Part shown: in pieces, positions 25,329-34,190 of the stretch
Layout: the number at the start of each line of letters is the position of its first letter
Position numbering within the stretch: the first letter of the stretch is position 1
From: Palaemon carinicauda
Taxonomy: Eukaryota; Arthropoda; Malacostraca; Decapoda; Palaemonidae
DNA: 64,000 bases
Direction: 5' to 3'
Assembly: GCF_036898095.1 (NCBI RefSeq)
Contig: NC_090746.1
Span: forward strand, 58,565,922-58,629,921
Made by a program: the position numbers and the translations under genes
The notes under the pieces: model-generated
Told to the model about the DNA's origin: nothing
The model's input: the letters and a program-made list of their open reading frames with translations, nothing else
Database searches by the model: none

Positions 25329-25534
25329 AGTATATTCAAAAATTTATTTTATTAATAAAAATAACATATTTTTATTCCAGTTTCCCCATAATGGATGAAA
25401 CTTTAAATTTACCAAATTGTAGTTAAAACTCTTGGAACTCGATTAGATGACGACCTTTTACCTTTACCAACTCGCTGTTTATTATATTTTTACTCTATGG
25501 CTTAATTCTTAATTGAAGAACATTTTTTTTTTTA

Positions 25535-25930
25535 TGGAGCCTTTGTATATCAGTGGCCAGTTCCTCATGTGTTGATTAAAAGTGAACATCAACTAACTTA
25601 AATTTTCCCCCCTAACTTAACCTATAAGCCATGTCATTACCTACATACCTAATGGGGGGAGGGTTAATGCCCCCCTTCACTGCTGTATTCTAAGTTAGCC
25701 AGGGGTGTATGTATGATAGCGGCCACCTGTATGTATGGTGACGGCCGACTAACGATATAGCAGTGTAAGTGGGGTCGCTGGATGGCATTACACCCCCCCC
25801 CTCCCCGTTAGGTAAATAGGTTAGGGCAGGGCATTTAGGTTAGGTTTGGATGGAGAAGTTTAGTTTTGTTTGTTGTCCACATTTTGTGCTCGCTGGAGGA
25901 ACTGGCCGCTGATATACAAAGGCTCCGTTA
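25535..25930. mobile_element. Foldback element of about 400 bp
   Basis: The arms read GGAGCCTTTGTATATCAGTGG at 25538 and its complement near 25900-25928. The inner arm parts (GGGGGGAGGGTTAATGCC against GGCATTACACCC) also pair. There is no coding capacity, and the structure is that of a MITE or foldback element. GTTAGG/CCTAAC words are frequent. Confidence 0.65.
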
Positions 25931-26479
25931 GACATAATAATACATACAGGTGGCTGCTGTCATACATACACCCCATTTTTAATTTTGTAGATTTCCTTAA
26001 TGGAAGGTAGTTGGTTTGGGTTGGTAATTAATATGTGGGAAAATATTTACTATAACACAATATTCCAAATAAAGAAAATAGGAAATGTTCCTGGTGTATT
26101 TATAGGTACGTACTTTGAGCTCTTCTGATACAAATACTTTGGAGAAACCCGTATTTACAAAAATTTAGACGATTTAGAATTATAAAAGTTATGATTTAAA
26201 AACCACATTTTTAAAAGGAAACAATCACAAGAGCACCAACTAACCTAAGGTTCCCCACCCAAACTAACCTAACCTAACCTAAAGGTTAAAGGTATCTGGT
26301 TTCAGTTAGTTTCATCAGAATAGATGCTCACTAGAATTTCAGCTGGGTAAACCCAAACCCCACTGTGGTGCCTAACCACAGCAGTGGCCTCCCCAGTAAA
26401 TAGCTGCCATGCGAATGCTTGGTAAACACGTTGCCACTCTACTAGCAAGGAGGCATATCGTTAGCTACTTAATTACTTA

Positions 26480-26679
26480 CTGGGGGTGGGGCGGTATATG
26501 GTCGATGCGCCTTCAGTCGGTTTCGCGGTCTATCACTTTCGACTTGGTGGAGTCTGTTCGCCGTCAACATAGGAGTCGTTTCGTCGTCAATATATGAGTT
26601 GTTTTGTCCCCGTTATTAAGAAATGGACCAAGACGTGCAATTGGCAACAGAATTTTTTTTTATTGTTTGTAAAGTCATC
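26480..26679. mobile_element. Foldback MITE, left arm (part 1, interrupted by DIRS-C)
   Basis: Reverse complement of about 33958-34175: shared words include CAGTCGGTTTCGCGGTC, CAACATAGGAGTCGTTTCG, GGACCAAGACGTGCAATTG and GTAAAGTCATC. The arm continues after DIRS-C at 33573. Without C the element would be about 0.8 kb with arms near 265 bp. It has no coding capacity and is a non-autonomous inverted-repeat element. Confidence 0.85.
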
Positions 26680-26693
26680 TTTTCAATATTAAA

Positions 26694-26852
26694 CTTACCC
26701 GATAATCATGTAGCTGTCAACTCCGTTGCCCGACAGAATTCTACGGAAGGGATACGCCAGCGATCACTATACTAGAAGGGGGTGTACTCACCAGTGCCAC
26801 CTGTGGCCAGGTACTGCAGTACTTCTTGTTGACACCACCTCAATTTTTCCTC
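26694..26852. repeat. DIRS-C 5' inverted terminal repeat
   Basis: Essentially perfect reverse complement of 33374-33532, about 159 bp. It shares the TACGCCAGCGATC block found in the ITRs of F and G. Confidence 0.93.
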
Positions 26853-27060
26853 TGTCGTGCTTCCGGCAAGACGTTCATGGATACGCTTATAATTTTGGAG
26901 TCTTGTTCACGGTTTTTGGTGAAGTATTGCTCTAAGATTTCAGCTTTCGCTATACTGGAAACCTTTCTATTAGCTTAGATAGCTTTTATATTGATTTGAT
27001 TAATGGTTAACGATCTTTTGCTTTATTTGGAATCCCCCTTGACTAGCTCTTTGATTCAAG

Positions 27061-29895
27061 ATGTCCGACCTTTCTCAAGCCCCTCCCCATAGACGATGTA
27101 GGACTTGTATTAGGCGTATTCCGAAGGCCTCGGTTGATCCTCACACCGCTTGTTCCGACTGTAGGGAAAAATCCTGTCAGTTGGAAGATCGATGTGAGGA
27201 ATGCGCCGGACTTTCGGAACTTGAGTTTGTTCGATTCCTTAAATATACCACTAAGTTAGAGAGAGAGAGAGTTAGGAGGAGTTCTGCTCGCTCTTCGCTT
27301 TATTCCTCACCTCATGATCCTCAACCTTTTCCTCCCCCTGTAGTGGCTACCCCCGAACCTACTATTTGTGCTCAGCCTGATATGTCCGATGTTTTGCGTG
27401 CCATTCAGGCTTTAGGTGACAAAGTAGAATCGGTAGTGAGTGACCACAAGTTCCTCTTGGCGGACGTCAAGGAACTTAAGGTGAAAAGTGCAGTGGGAAG
27501 TGGTAGTGCCAGTGCTGTGCCGAGTGCTAGTGTCAGTGCGGTGCCGAGTGCTAGTGTCAGTGTCAGTGTTGTGCGTGAGGGTACTTCTGTGCGTGCCAGT
27601 CGTCCTCCCAGTCCGGGACCTCTTGCAAGCTCCCAAGCCCAGGGGAGAAGCAATGTCGAAGGGCAAAAGGGTTCGGCAGGCCTTGATCGGCGCACAGAAG
27701 TATCCTCGGTGGTTGCGGGCGTGTCTTACAGAGACCGTCACTCCCACCCGCAGACGATTGAGCCTTTATTTTCCTCGTCTGCAGAAGAAATTTCGGGGAG
27801 AAAACGCTGGACTCAGGTCTCAAGACCTCTTAAACGTAAAGTCCAGACCTCACGAGTTCAACAACCCGGATGCAGTCATTGGGTTAGCTCTGACTCTCCG
27901 CAGTCATCAGGTGACTGCACACCTCCTAAGAGAGGTAAGGCGATGCCTCAACAGACCTCATCTTCTGTTAAGGCTTTGCCTCAACAGACCTTATCGTCTG
28001 TTGATCCCAAGATGACTTTGCTGCAGTCCATGCAGTCGCAGCTTGCGGTCTTAATGCGTGAGTTTCAGGCAGAGAAGGTTGCACCTCCTCCTGCGAGCGC
28101 TCCTCCTCACTGCAGTCCAGTCTGCCAGACGTACGAAGTTGAGGTTCCTCAAGCTACCTCCATGCGTGAGCTACCGCGTTGGGAGTTGCCAGTTACCAGC
28201 GTTGTGCAGCAACCTCCACCTTCCTTAAGGCAACCTCATCAATGGGAACAGGAGTCTTGTGCCTTACATCCTCCTCTTCCTTTGAGGCAAGATTTTCTTG
28301 CAGTTAGACCATCTTCGAGGCAACAACCTCTTGAGGTACGACAACCTCTACCATCCTTGAGGCAGCCACCTCAGCTCTCGCACCTGCTACCTCAACTTTC
28401 CTCAAGGCGAGAGCCTCAACTCTTGAGGCTAGCACCTCAAGAACCTCAACTCGTGAGACAGGAACTGCGTTCTGCGCAGCCGCTACCTCAACTCTCGCAG
28501 CTCACACCTCAAGAACCTCAACTCGTGAGACAGGAACCTGCTACTGCGCATCCACCTCAACCCTTGAAGCAAGCGCAACTCTTGAGACAGGAAACTCATG
28601 CTAGGAGTCAGCCACCTCAACGCATGCACCTACCTTCTTCTACTCTACTTGACCAGTCTTTGCAGCCTGAACCTCAGGTTTTAATACAGTCGCCTCTCTC
28701 CACACTTGCTCCTCAAACCGCCGCAGAACCTCCTTCATCCCAACCTCTTGACTTTGTCGTTACCAGCCCTCATCCTCTTCAACAGAGACTTGAGGATGAA
28801 ACCGCAAGTGTTTATGCACCCGCTTGTCAGGATTCGGCTGTTCAGCACACCGCTGTAACTTTACCTCTCGCTTCGCACCACTCAGGTGATGAGGTTTCTG
28901 AGGAGGAAGCTGCGCACCTAGATGATCCCTCTTCGGACGTGGAGGAACCCAAGTCTTCTCCTCCCTCCATTGACTTTCGCAAGGTCCTGGCTCTTTTCAG
29001 AGAGGTTTACCCGGATCATTTTGTTTCTGCTACCCCTCGCTCTCCTCCATCTGAGTTTTCGCTAGGCATGCAACCTGTTAAGTCGGCCTATACTAAGCTC
29101 GTCTTTGCTAGATCCTCTAAGAGAGCTTTAAGAATGTTAGGGGATTGGTTGCAGTCCAAACAGCAACTAGGGAAGACTTCTTTTATGTTCCCTCCTACTA
29201 AGCTGACTTCTAAGGCGGGCGTATGGTATGCCACAGGAGAGGAACCAGGCTTGGGAATCCCTGCCTCTGCCCAGGCTGACTTCTCAAGTTTGGTCGACTC
29301 TCCACGTAGATCGGCTATGAGGCGCTCTAAGGTCTGCTGGACCTTTTCCGACTTAGACCACTTCTTAAAGGGTATATTTCGTGCCTTTGAGATTTTCAAT
29401 TTTCTCGACTGGTGCCTGGGGGCCTTGAGCAAGAAGACTGCCCCTGCTGACAAGGACTCAGCCATGCTTATAATGTCCTGTATGGATAAAGCAATTCGGG
29501 ATGGGTCCGGCGAACTTGCCTCAATGTTTGTTTCAGGAGTACTCAAGAAAAGGGAACAACTTTGCACTTTTCTTTCTACTGGCATCACCTCTTGTCAAAG
29601 GTCTCAGTTACTTTTTGCTCCGCTTTCTAAGTTCCTGTTCCCCGAAGAGCTTATCAAGGATTTGTCTGCGGCCCTTATTCAGAAGGACACTCATGACCTT
29701 GTGGCCTCTTCAGCTCGTAAGGCTAAGGTTGCTCCTTCAGTTCCCAGAACTTACCGCACCCCAGTGGCCGATACTCCTGCTACAAGATTTATTCCGCCCT
29801 TTCGTGGCAGAGCCCCCAGCCGAGGAAGTACCCGTCCAGACTCTTCCAGGGGCAGGTCTAAGAAAGGTCCCAAGACTTCAAAAGGCAAACACTGA
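27061..29895 (+). CDS. DIRS-C ORF1, Gag-like protein (944 aa)
   Basis: First ORF of the intact copy, presumed to be the structural or nucleic-acid-binding protein. Residues 13-48 form a Cys/His cluster (C13-x2-C16, H28, C31-x2-C34, C39, C45-x2-C48) likely to bind zinc; D has a similar arrangement. Residues about 75-95 are Arg/Glu-rich. Residues about 150-180 contain an AVPSASVS repeat. A long Pro/Gln/Leu low-complexity middle reaches about residue 640, including the MTLLQSMQSQLAVLM segment shared with B and F. A folded-looking part (about 640-880) has FSSLVDSPRR and FRAFEIFNFLDW. The last 50 residues are basic and Arg/Gly/Ser-rich. The stop overlaps the RT frame by about 395 nt. Confidence 0.85.
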   Translation: MSDLSQAPPHRRCRTCIRRIPKASVDPHTACSDCREKSCQLEDRCEECAGLSELEFVRFLKYTTKLERERVRRSSARSSLYSSPHDPQPFPPPVVATPEPTICAQPDMSDVLRAIQALGDKVESVVSDHKFLLADVKELKVKSAVGSGSASAVPSASVSAVPSASVSVSVVREGTSVRASRPPSPGPLASSQAQGRSNVEGQKGSAGLDRRTEVSSVVAGVSYRDRHSHPQTIEPLFSSSAEEISGRKRWTQVSRPLKRKVQTSRVQQPGCSHWVSSDSPQSSGDCTPPKRGKAMPQQTSSSVKALPQQTLSSVDPKMTLLQSMQSQLAVLMREFQAEKVAPPPASAPPHCSPVCQTYEVEVPQATSMRELPRWELPVTSVVQQPPPSLRQPHQWEQESCALHPPLPLRQDFLAVRPSSRQQPLEVRQPLPSLRQPPQLSHLLPQLSSRREPQLLRLAPQEPQLVRQELRSAQPLPQLSQLTPQEPQLVRQEPATAHPPQPLKQAQLLRQETHARSQPPQRMHLPSSTLLDQSLQPEPQVLIQSPLSTLAPQTAAEPPSSQPLDFVVTSPHPLQQRLEDETASVYAPACQDSAVQHTAVTLPLASHHSGDEVSEEEAAHLDDPSSDVEEPKSSPPSIDFRKVLALFREVYPDHFVSATPRSPPSEFSLGMQPVKSAYTKLVFARSSKRALRMLGDWLQSKQQLGKTSFMFPPTKLTSKAGVWYATGEEPGLGIPASAQADFSSLVDSPRRSAMRRSKVCWTFSDLDHFLKGIFRAFEIFNFLDWCLGALSKKTAPADKDSAMLIMSCMDKAIRDGSGELASMFVSGVLKKREQLCTFLSTGITSCQRSQLLFAPLSKFLFPEELIKDLSAALIQKDTHDLVASSARKAKVAPSVPRTYRTPVADTPATRFIPPFRGRAPSRGSTRPDSSRGRSKKGPKTSKGKH

Positions 29896-31942
29896 CTCTC
29901 CTCCTCTCCAGACAGCAGTAGGAGCCAGACTCAAGACCTTCTGGCAAGCTTGGGAAAGAAGAGGTGCAGACGCCCAGTCTGTCAAGTGGCTAAGGGAGGG
30001 TTACAGGATACCATTCTGCCGCAATCCCCCTCTGACCACTTCTCCCATCAATTTCTCTCCCAACTACAAGGAAAAGGACAAGAGGCTAGCGTTACACCAG
30101 GAGGTGTCGCTCCTGTTACAGAAGAAGGCAGTGGTGATAGTCCGGGACCATCAATCCCCGGGCTTCTACAACCGTCTCTTTCTGGTGGCCAAGAAGACAG
30201 GAGGTTGGAGACCGGTGCTGGACGTCAGCGCGCTCAATGCTTATGTCACCAAGCAGACGTTCACTATGGAGACGACGAAGTCGGTCCTAGCAGCGGTCAG
30301 GCAGGAGGACTGGATGGTCTCGTTGGATCTGAAAGACGCTTACTTTCACGTTCCTATTCATCCAGACTCCCAACCTTTCCTGAGATTCGTTTTTGGAAAG
30401 GTTGTGTACCAATTCCAAGCCCTGTGTTTTGGCCTAAGCACAGCTCCTATGGTGTTTACGCATCTGATGAGGAATATTGCAAAATTCCTCCACTTATCGG
30501 ACATCAGAGCCTCCCTTTATTTAGACGACTGGCTGTTAAGAGCCCCCACAAGTCGTCGCTGTCTGGAGAGTCTCAACTGGACTTTGGACTTGATCAAGGA
30601 ACTGGGTCTATTGGTCAACTTAGAAAAGTCCCAGCTCATTCCCTCCCAATCCATCGTTTACCTGGGAATGGAGATTCGGAGTCAGGCTTTTTGGGCTTTT
30701 CCATCGGCCCCAAGGATAAGCCAAGCCCTAGAATGCATCCTGAGCATGCTGAAGAGGAACAGTTGCTCGGTGAGACAGTGGATGAGTCTAACAGGGACCC
30801 TGTCATCGTTAGCCCTGTTCGTCGAGTTAGGGAGACTCCACCTCCGCCCTCTCCAATTCCATCTAGCAGCTCACTGGGACAAGGATTTGACGCTCGAAGC
30901 AGTCTCTATTCCTGTCACCAAAGAGATGAAGACTACTCTCTTGTGGTGGAAGACCAACATCCTTCTCAAGGAGGGTCTATCGTTAGCGATTCAGACCCCC
31001 AATCTTCATCTCTTTTCGGACGCATCAGACTCGGGCTGGGGCGCGACCTTGAACGGACAGGAATGCTCGGGAACATGGAACAAGGAACAGGAAACGCTCC
31101 ACATCAACTGCAAGGAGCTGCTGGCAGTTCATCTGGCCTTAATGAACTTCAAGTCCCTCCTGTTAGACAAGGTGGTGGAGGTGAACTCCGACAACACCAC
31201 AGCCTTGGCTTACATCTCCAAGCAGGGAGGGACCCATTCGAGGAAGCTGTACGAGATAGCAAGGGACCTCCTCATTTGGTCAAGAAGTCTAAATCTCACT
31301 CTGGTAACGAGGTTCATTCAGGGCAACATGAACGTCTCAGCAGATCGCCTCAGCAGGAAAGATCAAGTCATCCCCACGGAATGGACCCTTCACAAGAGCG
31401 TGTGCAACAGACTTTGGACCTTGTGGGGTCAGCCTACGATAGATCTGTTCGCCACCTCCATGACCAAGAGGCTTCCTTTGTACTGTTCCCCAGTTCCAGA
31501 CCCAGCAGCAGTTCACGTGGATGCTTTTCTGCTGAATTGGTCCCATCTCGACCTATATGCATTCCCGCCGTTCAAGATCATCAACAGAGTCATTCAGAAG
31601 TTCGTCTCGCACGAAGGGACACGGCTGACGCTGGTTGCTCCCCTTTGGCCTGCAAGAGAATGGTTCACAGAGGTACTACAATGGCTGGTCGACGTTCCCA
31701 GGACTCTCCCTCTAAGAGTGTACCTTCTACGTCAACCTCACGTAAACAAGGTACACCCAAACCTCCACGCTCTTCGTCTGACTGCCTTCAGACTGTCGAA
31801 AGATTCGCTAGAGCTAGAGGCTTTTCGAAGGAGGCTGCCAGAGCAAGGAGGGTATCCACTCGTAGAGTCTACCAATCCAAGTGGGAAGTCTTCCGAAGCT
31901 GGTGCAGAGCCAATGCAGTTTCCTCTACCAATACCTCTGTAA
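29501..31942 (+). CDS. DIRS-C reverse transcriptase - RNase H - methyltransferase-like polyprotein (813-aa frame)
   Basis: Makes DNA from element RNA. Homology to other copies begins after the ORF1 stop (LKTFWQAWERRGADAQS, about residue 140), so the first 395 nt are probably only open overlap. RT: GFYNRLFLVAKKTGGWRPVL, catalytic Asp276 in SLDLKDAYF, CFGLSTAP and YLDDW with the catalytic pair in 340-343. RNase H: Asp507 (FSDAS), Glu539 (CKELLAV), Asp564 (NSDNTT) and Asp615 (SADRLSR). The C-terminal domain has DLFAT at 648 and YAFPPF at 686-691, the domain called methyltransferase-like in DIRS elements. Translation may start by +1 frameshift from ORF1 or independently; the sequence does not decide this. 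Confidence 0.92.
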   Translation: MGPANLPQCLFQEYSRKGNNFALFFLLASPLVKGLSYFLLRFLSSCSPKSLSRICLRPLFRRTLMTLWPLQLVRLRLLLQFPELTAPQWPILLLQDLFRPFVAEPPAEEVPVQTLPGAGLRKVPRLQKANTDSPPLQTAVGARLKTFWQAWERRGADAQSVKWLREGYRIPFCRNPPLTTSPINFSPNYKEKDKRLALHQEVSLLLQKKAVVIVRDHQSPGFYNRLFLVAKKTGGWRPVLDVSALNAYVTKQTFTMETTKSVLAAVRQEDWMVSLDLKDAYFHVPIHPDSQPFLRFVFGKVVYQFQALCFGLSTAPMVFTHLMRNIAKFLHLSDIRASLYLDDWLLRAPTSRRCLESLNWTLDLIKELGLLVNLEKSQLIPSQSIVYLGMEIRSQAFWAFPSAPRISQALECILSMLKRNSCSVRQWMSLTGTLSSLALFVELGRLHLRPLQFHLAAHWDKDLTLEAVSIPVTKEMKTTLLWWKTNILLKEGLSLAIQTPNLHLFSDASDSGWGATLNGQECSGTWNKEQETLHINCKELLAVHLALMNFKSLLLDKVVEVNSDNTTALAYISKQGGTHSRKLYEIARDLLIWSRSLNLTLVTRFIQGNMNVSADRLSRKDQVIPTEWTLHKSVCNRLWTLWGQPTIDLFATSMTKRLPLYCSPVPDPAAVHVDAFLLNWSHLDLYAFPPFKIINRVIQKFVSHEGTRLTLVAPLWPAREWFTEVLQWLVDVPRTLPLRVYLLRQPHVNKVHPNLHALRLTAFRLSKDSLELEAFRRRLPEQGGYPLVESTNPSGKSSEAGAEPMQFPLPIPL

Positions 31943-32841
31943 CCCAAGTAGCTGACTTCCTATTACATCTAAGGAATGTGAGATCCCTTTCGGCTCCTAC
32001 GATTAAAGGGTACAGAAGTATGTTGGCTTCAGTTCTCCGCCACAGAGGTTTGGACCTTTCCTCCAACAAGGACCTTCAAGACATCCTTAAATCTTTCGAG
32101 ACTTCTAAAGAACGTCGTTTATCCACTCCAGGCTGGAATCTAGACGTAGTCTTAAGGTTCCTTATGTCTCCTAGGTTCGAACCTCTCCAGTCAGCTTCCT
32201 TCAAAGACCTTACTCTCAAAACTCTTTTCCTCGTCTGCCTTGCAACAGCTAAAAGAGTTAGTGAGGTTCACGCCTTCAGCAAGAACATTGGGTTCACATC
32301 CGAATCAGCAACATGTTCTTTACAGCTCGGATTTTTAGCTAAGAATGAACTTCCTTCACGTCCTTGGCCTAGATCGTTCGAAATTCCTAGCCTTTCCAAC
32401 ATGGTGGGTAACGAGCTAGAAAGAGTTCTTTGCCCTGTCAGAGCTCTGAAATACTATCTTAATAGGTCAAAACCTATACGAGGACAGTCAGAAGCCTTAT
32501 GGTGTGCAATCAAGAAACCTTCGATGCCTATGTCCAAAAACGCAGTTTTGTATTATATAAGGCTTCTGATTAGAGAAGCCCATTCTCACATGAAGGATGA
32601 AGACCTTGCTTTGCTGAAGGTAAGGACCCACGAAGTGAGAGCTGTAGCCACTTCGATGGCCTTTAAACAGAACCGTTCTCTGCAGAGCATTATGGATGCA
32701 ACTTATTGGAGGAGCAAGTCAGTGTTTGCATCATTTTATCTTAAAGATGTCCAGTCTCTTTACGAGAACTGCTACACCCTGGGACCATTCGTAGCAGCGA
32801 GTGCAGTAGTAGGTGAGGGCTCAGCCACTACATTCCCTTAA
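29950..32841 (+). CDS. DIRS-C tyrosine recombinase, in a 963-codon open frame overlapping RT
   Basis: The recombinase would insert the circular intermediate. Its recognisable part begins near residue 600 (nt 31750). The core-binding region includes RVYQSKWEVFRSWC (about 638) and APTIKGYRSML. The catalytic residues are Arg769 (ATAKRVSE), His894 and Arg897 (THEVRAVAT) and nucleophile Tyr930 (FASFYLKDV), a complete R-H-R-Y set. The C-terminus is highly conserved among B, C, F and G. Upstream, the same -1 frame stays open through nearly the whole RT/RNase H region, about 1.8 kb. This is either an overlapping coding region or an incidental lack of stops; the frame has no upstream ATG near its start. 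Confidence 0.85.
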   Translation: MGKKRCRRPVCQVAKGGLQDTILPQSPSDHFSHQFLSQLQGKGQEASVTPGGVAPVTEEGSGDSPGPSIPGLLQPSLSGGQEDRRLETGAGRQRAQCLCHQADVHYGDDEVGPSSGQAGGLDGLVGSERRLLSRSYSSRLPTFPEIRFWKGCVPIPSPVFWPKHSSYGVYASDEEYCKIPPLIGHQSLPLFRRLAVKSPHKSSLSGESQLDFGLDQGTGSIGQLRKVPAHSLPIHRLPGNGDSESGFLGFSIGPKDKPSPRMHPEHAEEEQLLGETVDESNRDPVIVSPVRRVRETPPPPSPIPSSSSLGQGFDARSSLYSCHQRDEDYSLVVEDQHPSQGGSIVSDSDPQSSSLFGRIRLGLGRDLERTGMLGNMEQGTGNAPHQLQGAAGSSSGLNELQVPPVRQGGGGELRQHHSLGLHLQAGRDPFEEAVRDSKGPPHLVKKSKSHSGNEVHSGQHERLSRSPQQERSSHPHGMDPSQERVQQTLDLVGSAYDRSVRHLHDQEASFVLFPSSRPSSSSRGCFSAELVPSRPICIPAVQDHQQSHSEVRLARRDTADAGCSPLACKRMVHRGTTMAGRRSQDSPSKSVPSTSTSRKQGTPKPPRSSSDCLQTVERFARARGFSKEAARARRVSTRRVYQSKWEVFRSWCRANAVSSTNTSVTQVADFLLHLRNVRSLSAPTIKGYRSMLASVLRHRGLDLSSNKDLQDILKSFETSKERRLSTPGWNLDVVLRFLMSPRFEPLQSASFKDLTLKTLFLVCLATAKRVSEVHAFSKNIGFTSESATCSLQLGFLAKNELPSRPWPRSFEIPSLSNMVGNELERVLCPVRALKYYLNRSKPIRGQSEALWCAIKKPSMPMSKNAVLYYIRLLIREAHSHMKDEDLALLKVRTHEVRAVATSMAFKQNRSLQSIMDATYWRSKSVFASFYLKDVQSLYENCYTLGPFVAASAVVGEGSATTFP

Positions 32842-33241
32842 TCCCATAACCTTTTTTAACCTTTCTCTTGAATGCTTTTATTGTTGTTTTTTGGGTTGTT
32901 ACGGTAGGCTAAGAAGCCTTCCGCATCCTTTTTGATTTGGCGGGTGGTCAATTCGTTCTTGAGAAGCGCCTAGGTTAGAGGTTGTGTAGAGGTCCTTTAG
33001 TATGGGTTGCAGCCCTGTATACTTCAGCACCTTAGGGTTGTTCAGCCTCCTAAGAGGAACGCTGCGCTCAGTAAGGAAGACGAACTTATTAAAGGCAGAG
33101 TAATGGTTCAAGTCGACTTCCTTACCAGGTACTTATAATTTCATTGTTATTTTGAATAACTGATAATATGAAATACGGGATACTTAACTATCTTATAGTC
33201 ATGTACACTGGTTTTCACCCACCTCCCTGGGTGTGAATCAG

Positions 33242-33329
33242 CTACATGATTATCGGGTAAGTTTAATATTGAAAAATTTTATTTTCATTAGTAAAATAAA
33301 TTTTTGAATATACTTACCCGATAATCATG
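33242..33329. repeat. DIRS-C internal complementary region
   Basis: Complement of the 5' end (to GAAAAATTTTATT) fused to complement of the 3' end (AATAAATTTTTGAATATAC). Confidence 0.92.
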
Positions 33330-33373
33330 ATTTAATTGACCCACCCTTCCTCCCCATAGAGAACCAGTGGACC

Positions 33374-33532
33374 GAGGAAAAATTGAGGTGGTGTCAACAA
33401 GAAGTACTGCAGTACCTGGCCACAGGTGGCGCTGGTGAGTACACCCCCTTCTAGTATAGTGATCGCTGGCGTATCCCTTCCGTAGAATTCTGTCGGGCAA
33501 CGGAGTTGACAGCTACATGATTATCGGGTAAG
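33374..33532. repeat. DIRS-C 3' inverted terminal repeat
   Basis: Inverted partner of 26694-26852. The element ends near 33572 after ATGAAAATAACATTTT. Confidence 0.93.
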
Positions 33533-33572
33533 TATATTCAAAAATTTATTTTACTAATGAAAATAACATTTT

Positions 33573-34190
33573 AATGTAATTAAGATTAATATCACATTTT
33601 ATTCTATTCTATGTACAATAATTAACATTATTTCCGTAGAAGATAATCAGAATCATTCAGAATCACTCCTAGCAAATATAAAAAAATTGTACTTTTAAAA
33701 TAAATATTCACTTCCACGCTGGTAAAAAATATAAAATAATAATATCCAGCACTCAAACAACTGTCTCTTGCCACAGTCAATCAGAAAATCCATTCGTTCC
33801 AGGCATTCCCCACTGTCCTACTCTAGCTGAAAAAATATAAGCAAACAACTCGATCATTCCATCGGTCTTTCTTAAATTCATTATCTTCTATGGAAATAAT
33901 GTAGATTATTGTACATAGAATAGAATAAAATGTGATATAAATCTTAATCATATTAACGATGACTTTACAAACAATAAAAAAAAAAAATCTGCTGACAATT
34001 GCACGTCTTGGTCCATTCCTTAATAACGGGAGCGAAACAACTCCTATATTGACGGCGAAACGACTCCTATGTTGACAGCGAACAGACGTCACAAAGTGTG
34101 GGTGCAATTAGGACGGCGAATCGACTTCACCCGGGGGCGAAAGTGATTGACCGCGAAACCGACTGACGGCGAAACGTCTATAACCTGGTT
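33573..34190. mobile_element. Foldback MITE, rest of left arm, loop and right arm
   Basis: 33580-33650 (continuation of the left arm) is the reverse complement of 33883-33955, with ATCACATTTTATTCTATTC and TATGTACAATAAT as landmarks. 33958-34175 pairs with 26480-26679. The loop is about 230 bp and has no gene. Confidence 0.85.

Larger units (their letters stand above)
18679..25373 (+). mobile_element. DIRS-type retrotransposon copy B (6.7 kb, chimeric, degenerate)
   Basis: The ends are defined by matched ITRs (18692-18852 and 25168-25328) and by an ICR at 25041-25128. The order is leader, ORF1 relic (19952-22322), RT/RNase H/methyltransferase-like relic (22323-23580) and recombinase relic (about 23580-24652). 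The ITRs and 3' half closely match copy C. The leader and the ORF1 part 21740-22322 match the F family instead, so B is a mosaic. The RT catalytic core is deleted and every coding region carries frameshifts. It could move only in trans. Confidence 0.9.
26680..33572 (+). mobile_element. DIRS-type retrotransposon copy C (6.9 kb, structurally intact)
   Basis: The best-preserved copy. It has ITRs 26694-26852 and 33374-33532, an ICR at 33242-33329, and three long open frames: ORF1 (27061-29895), RT/RNase H/methyltransferase-like (29501-31942) and recombinase frame (29950-32841). All RT, RNase H and YR catalytic residues I could check are present. It inserted into the left arm of a foldback MITE, and the undamaged right arm shows the empty site. 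There is no target duplication, as expected for recombinase integration. It is a candidate autonomous element, possibly recently active. Confidence 0.92.

Noticed and set aside
18679..25373. LTR retrotransposon
   Set aside because: Terminal repeats are inverted, a tyrosine recombinase replaces the integrase, and no protease or DDE integrase is visible.
17395..25425. About 45-bp inverted similarity (TTTCATCCATTATGGG) on either side of DIRS-B
   Set aside because: Too short and diverged to claim a foldback element interrupted by B; could be a dispersed repeat.
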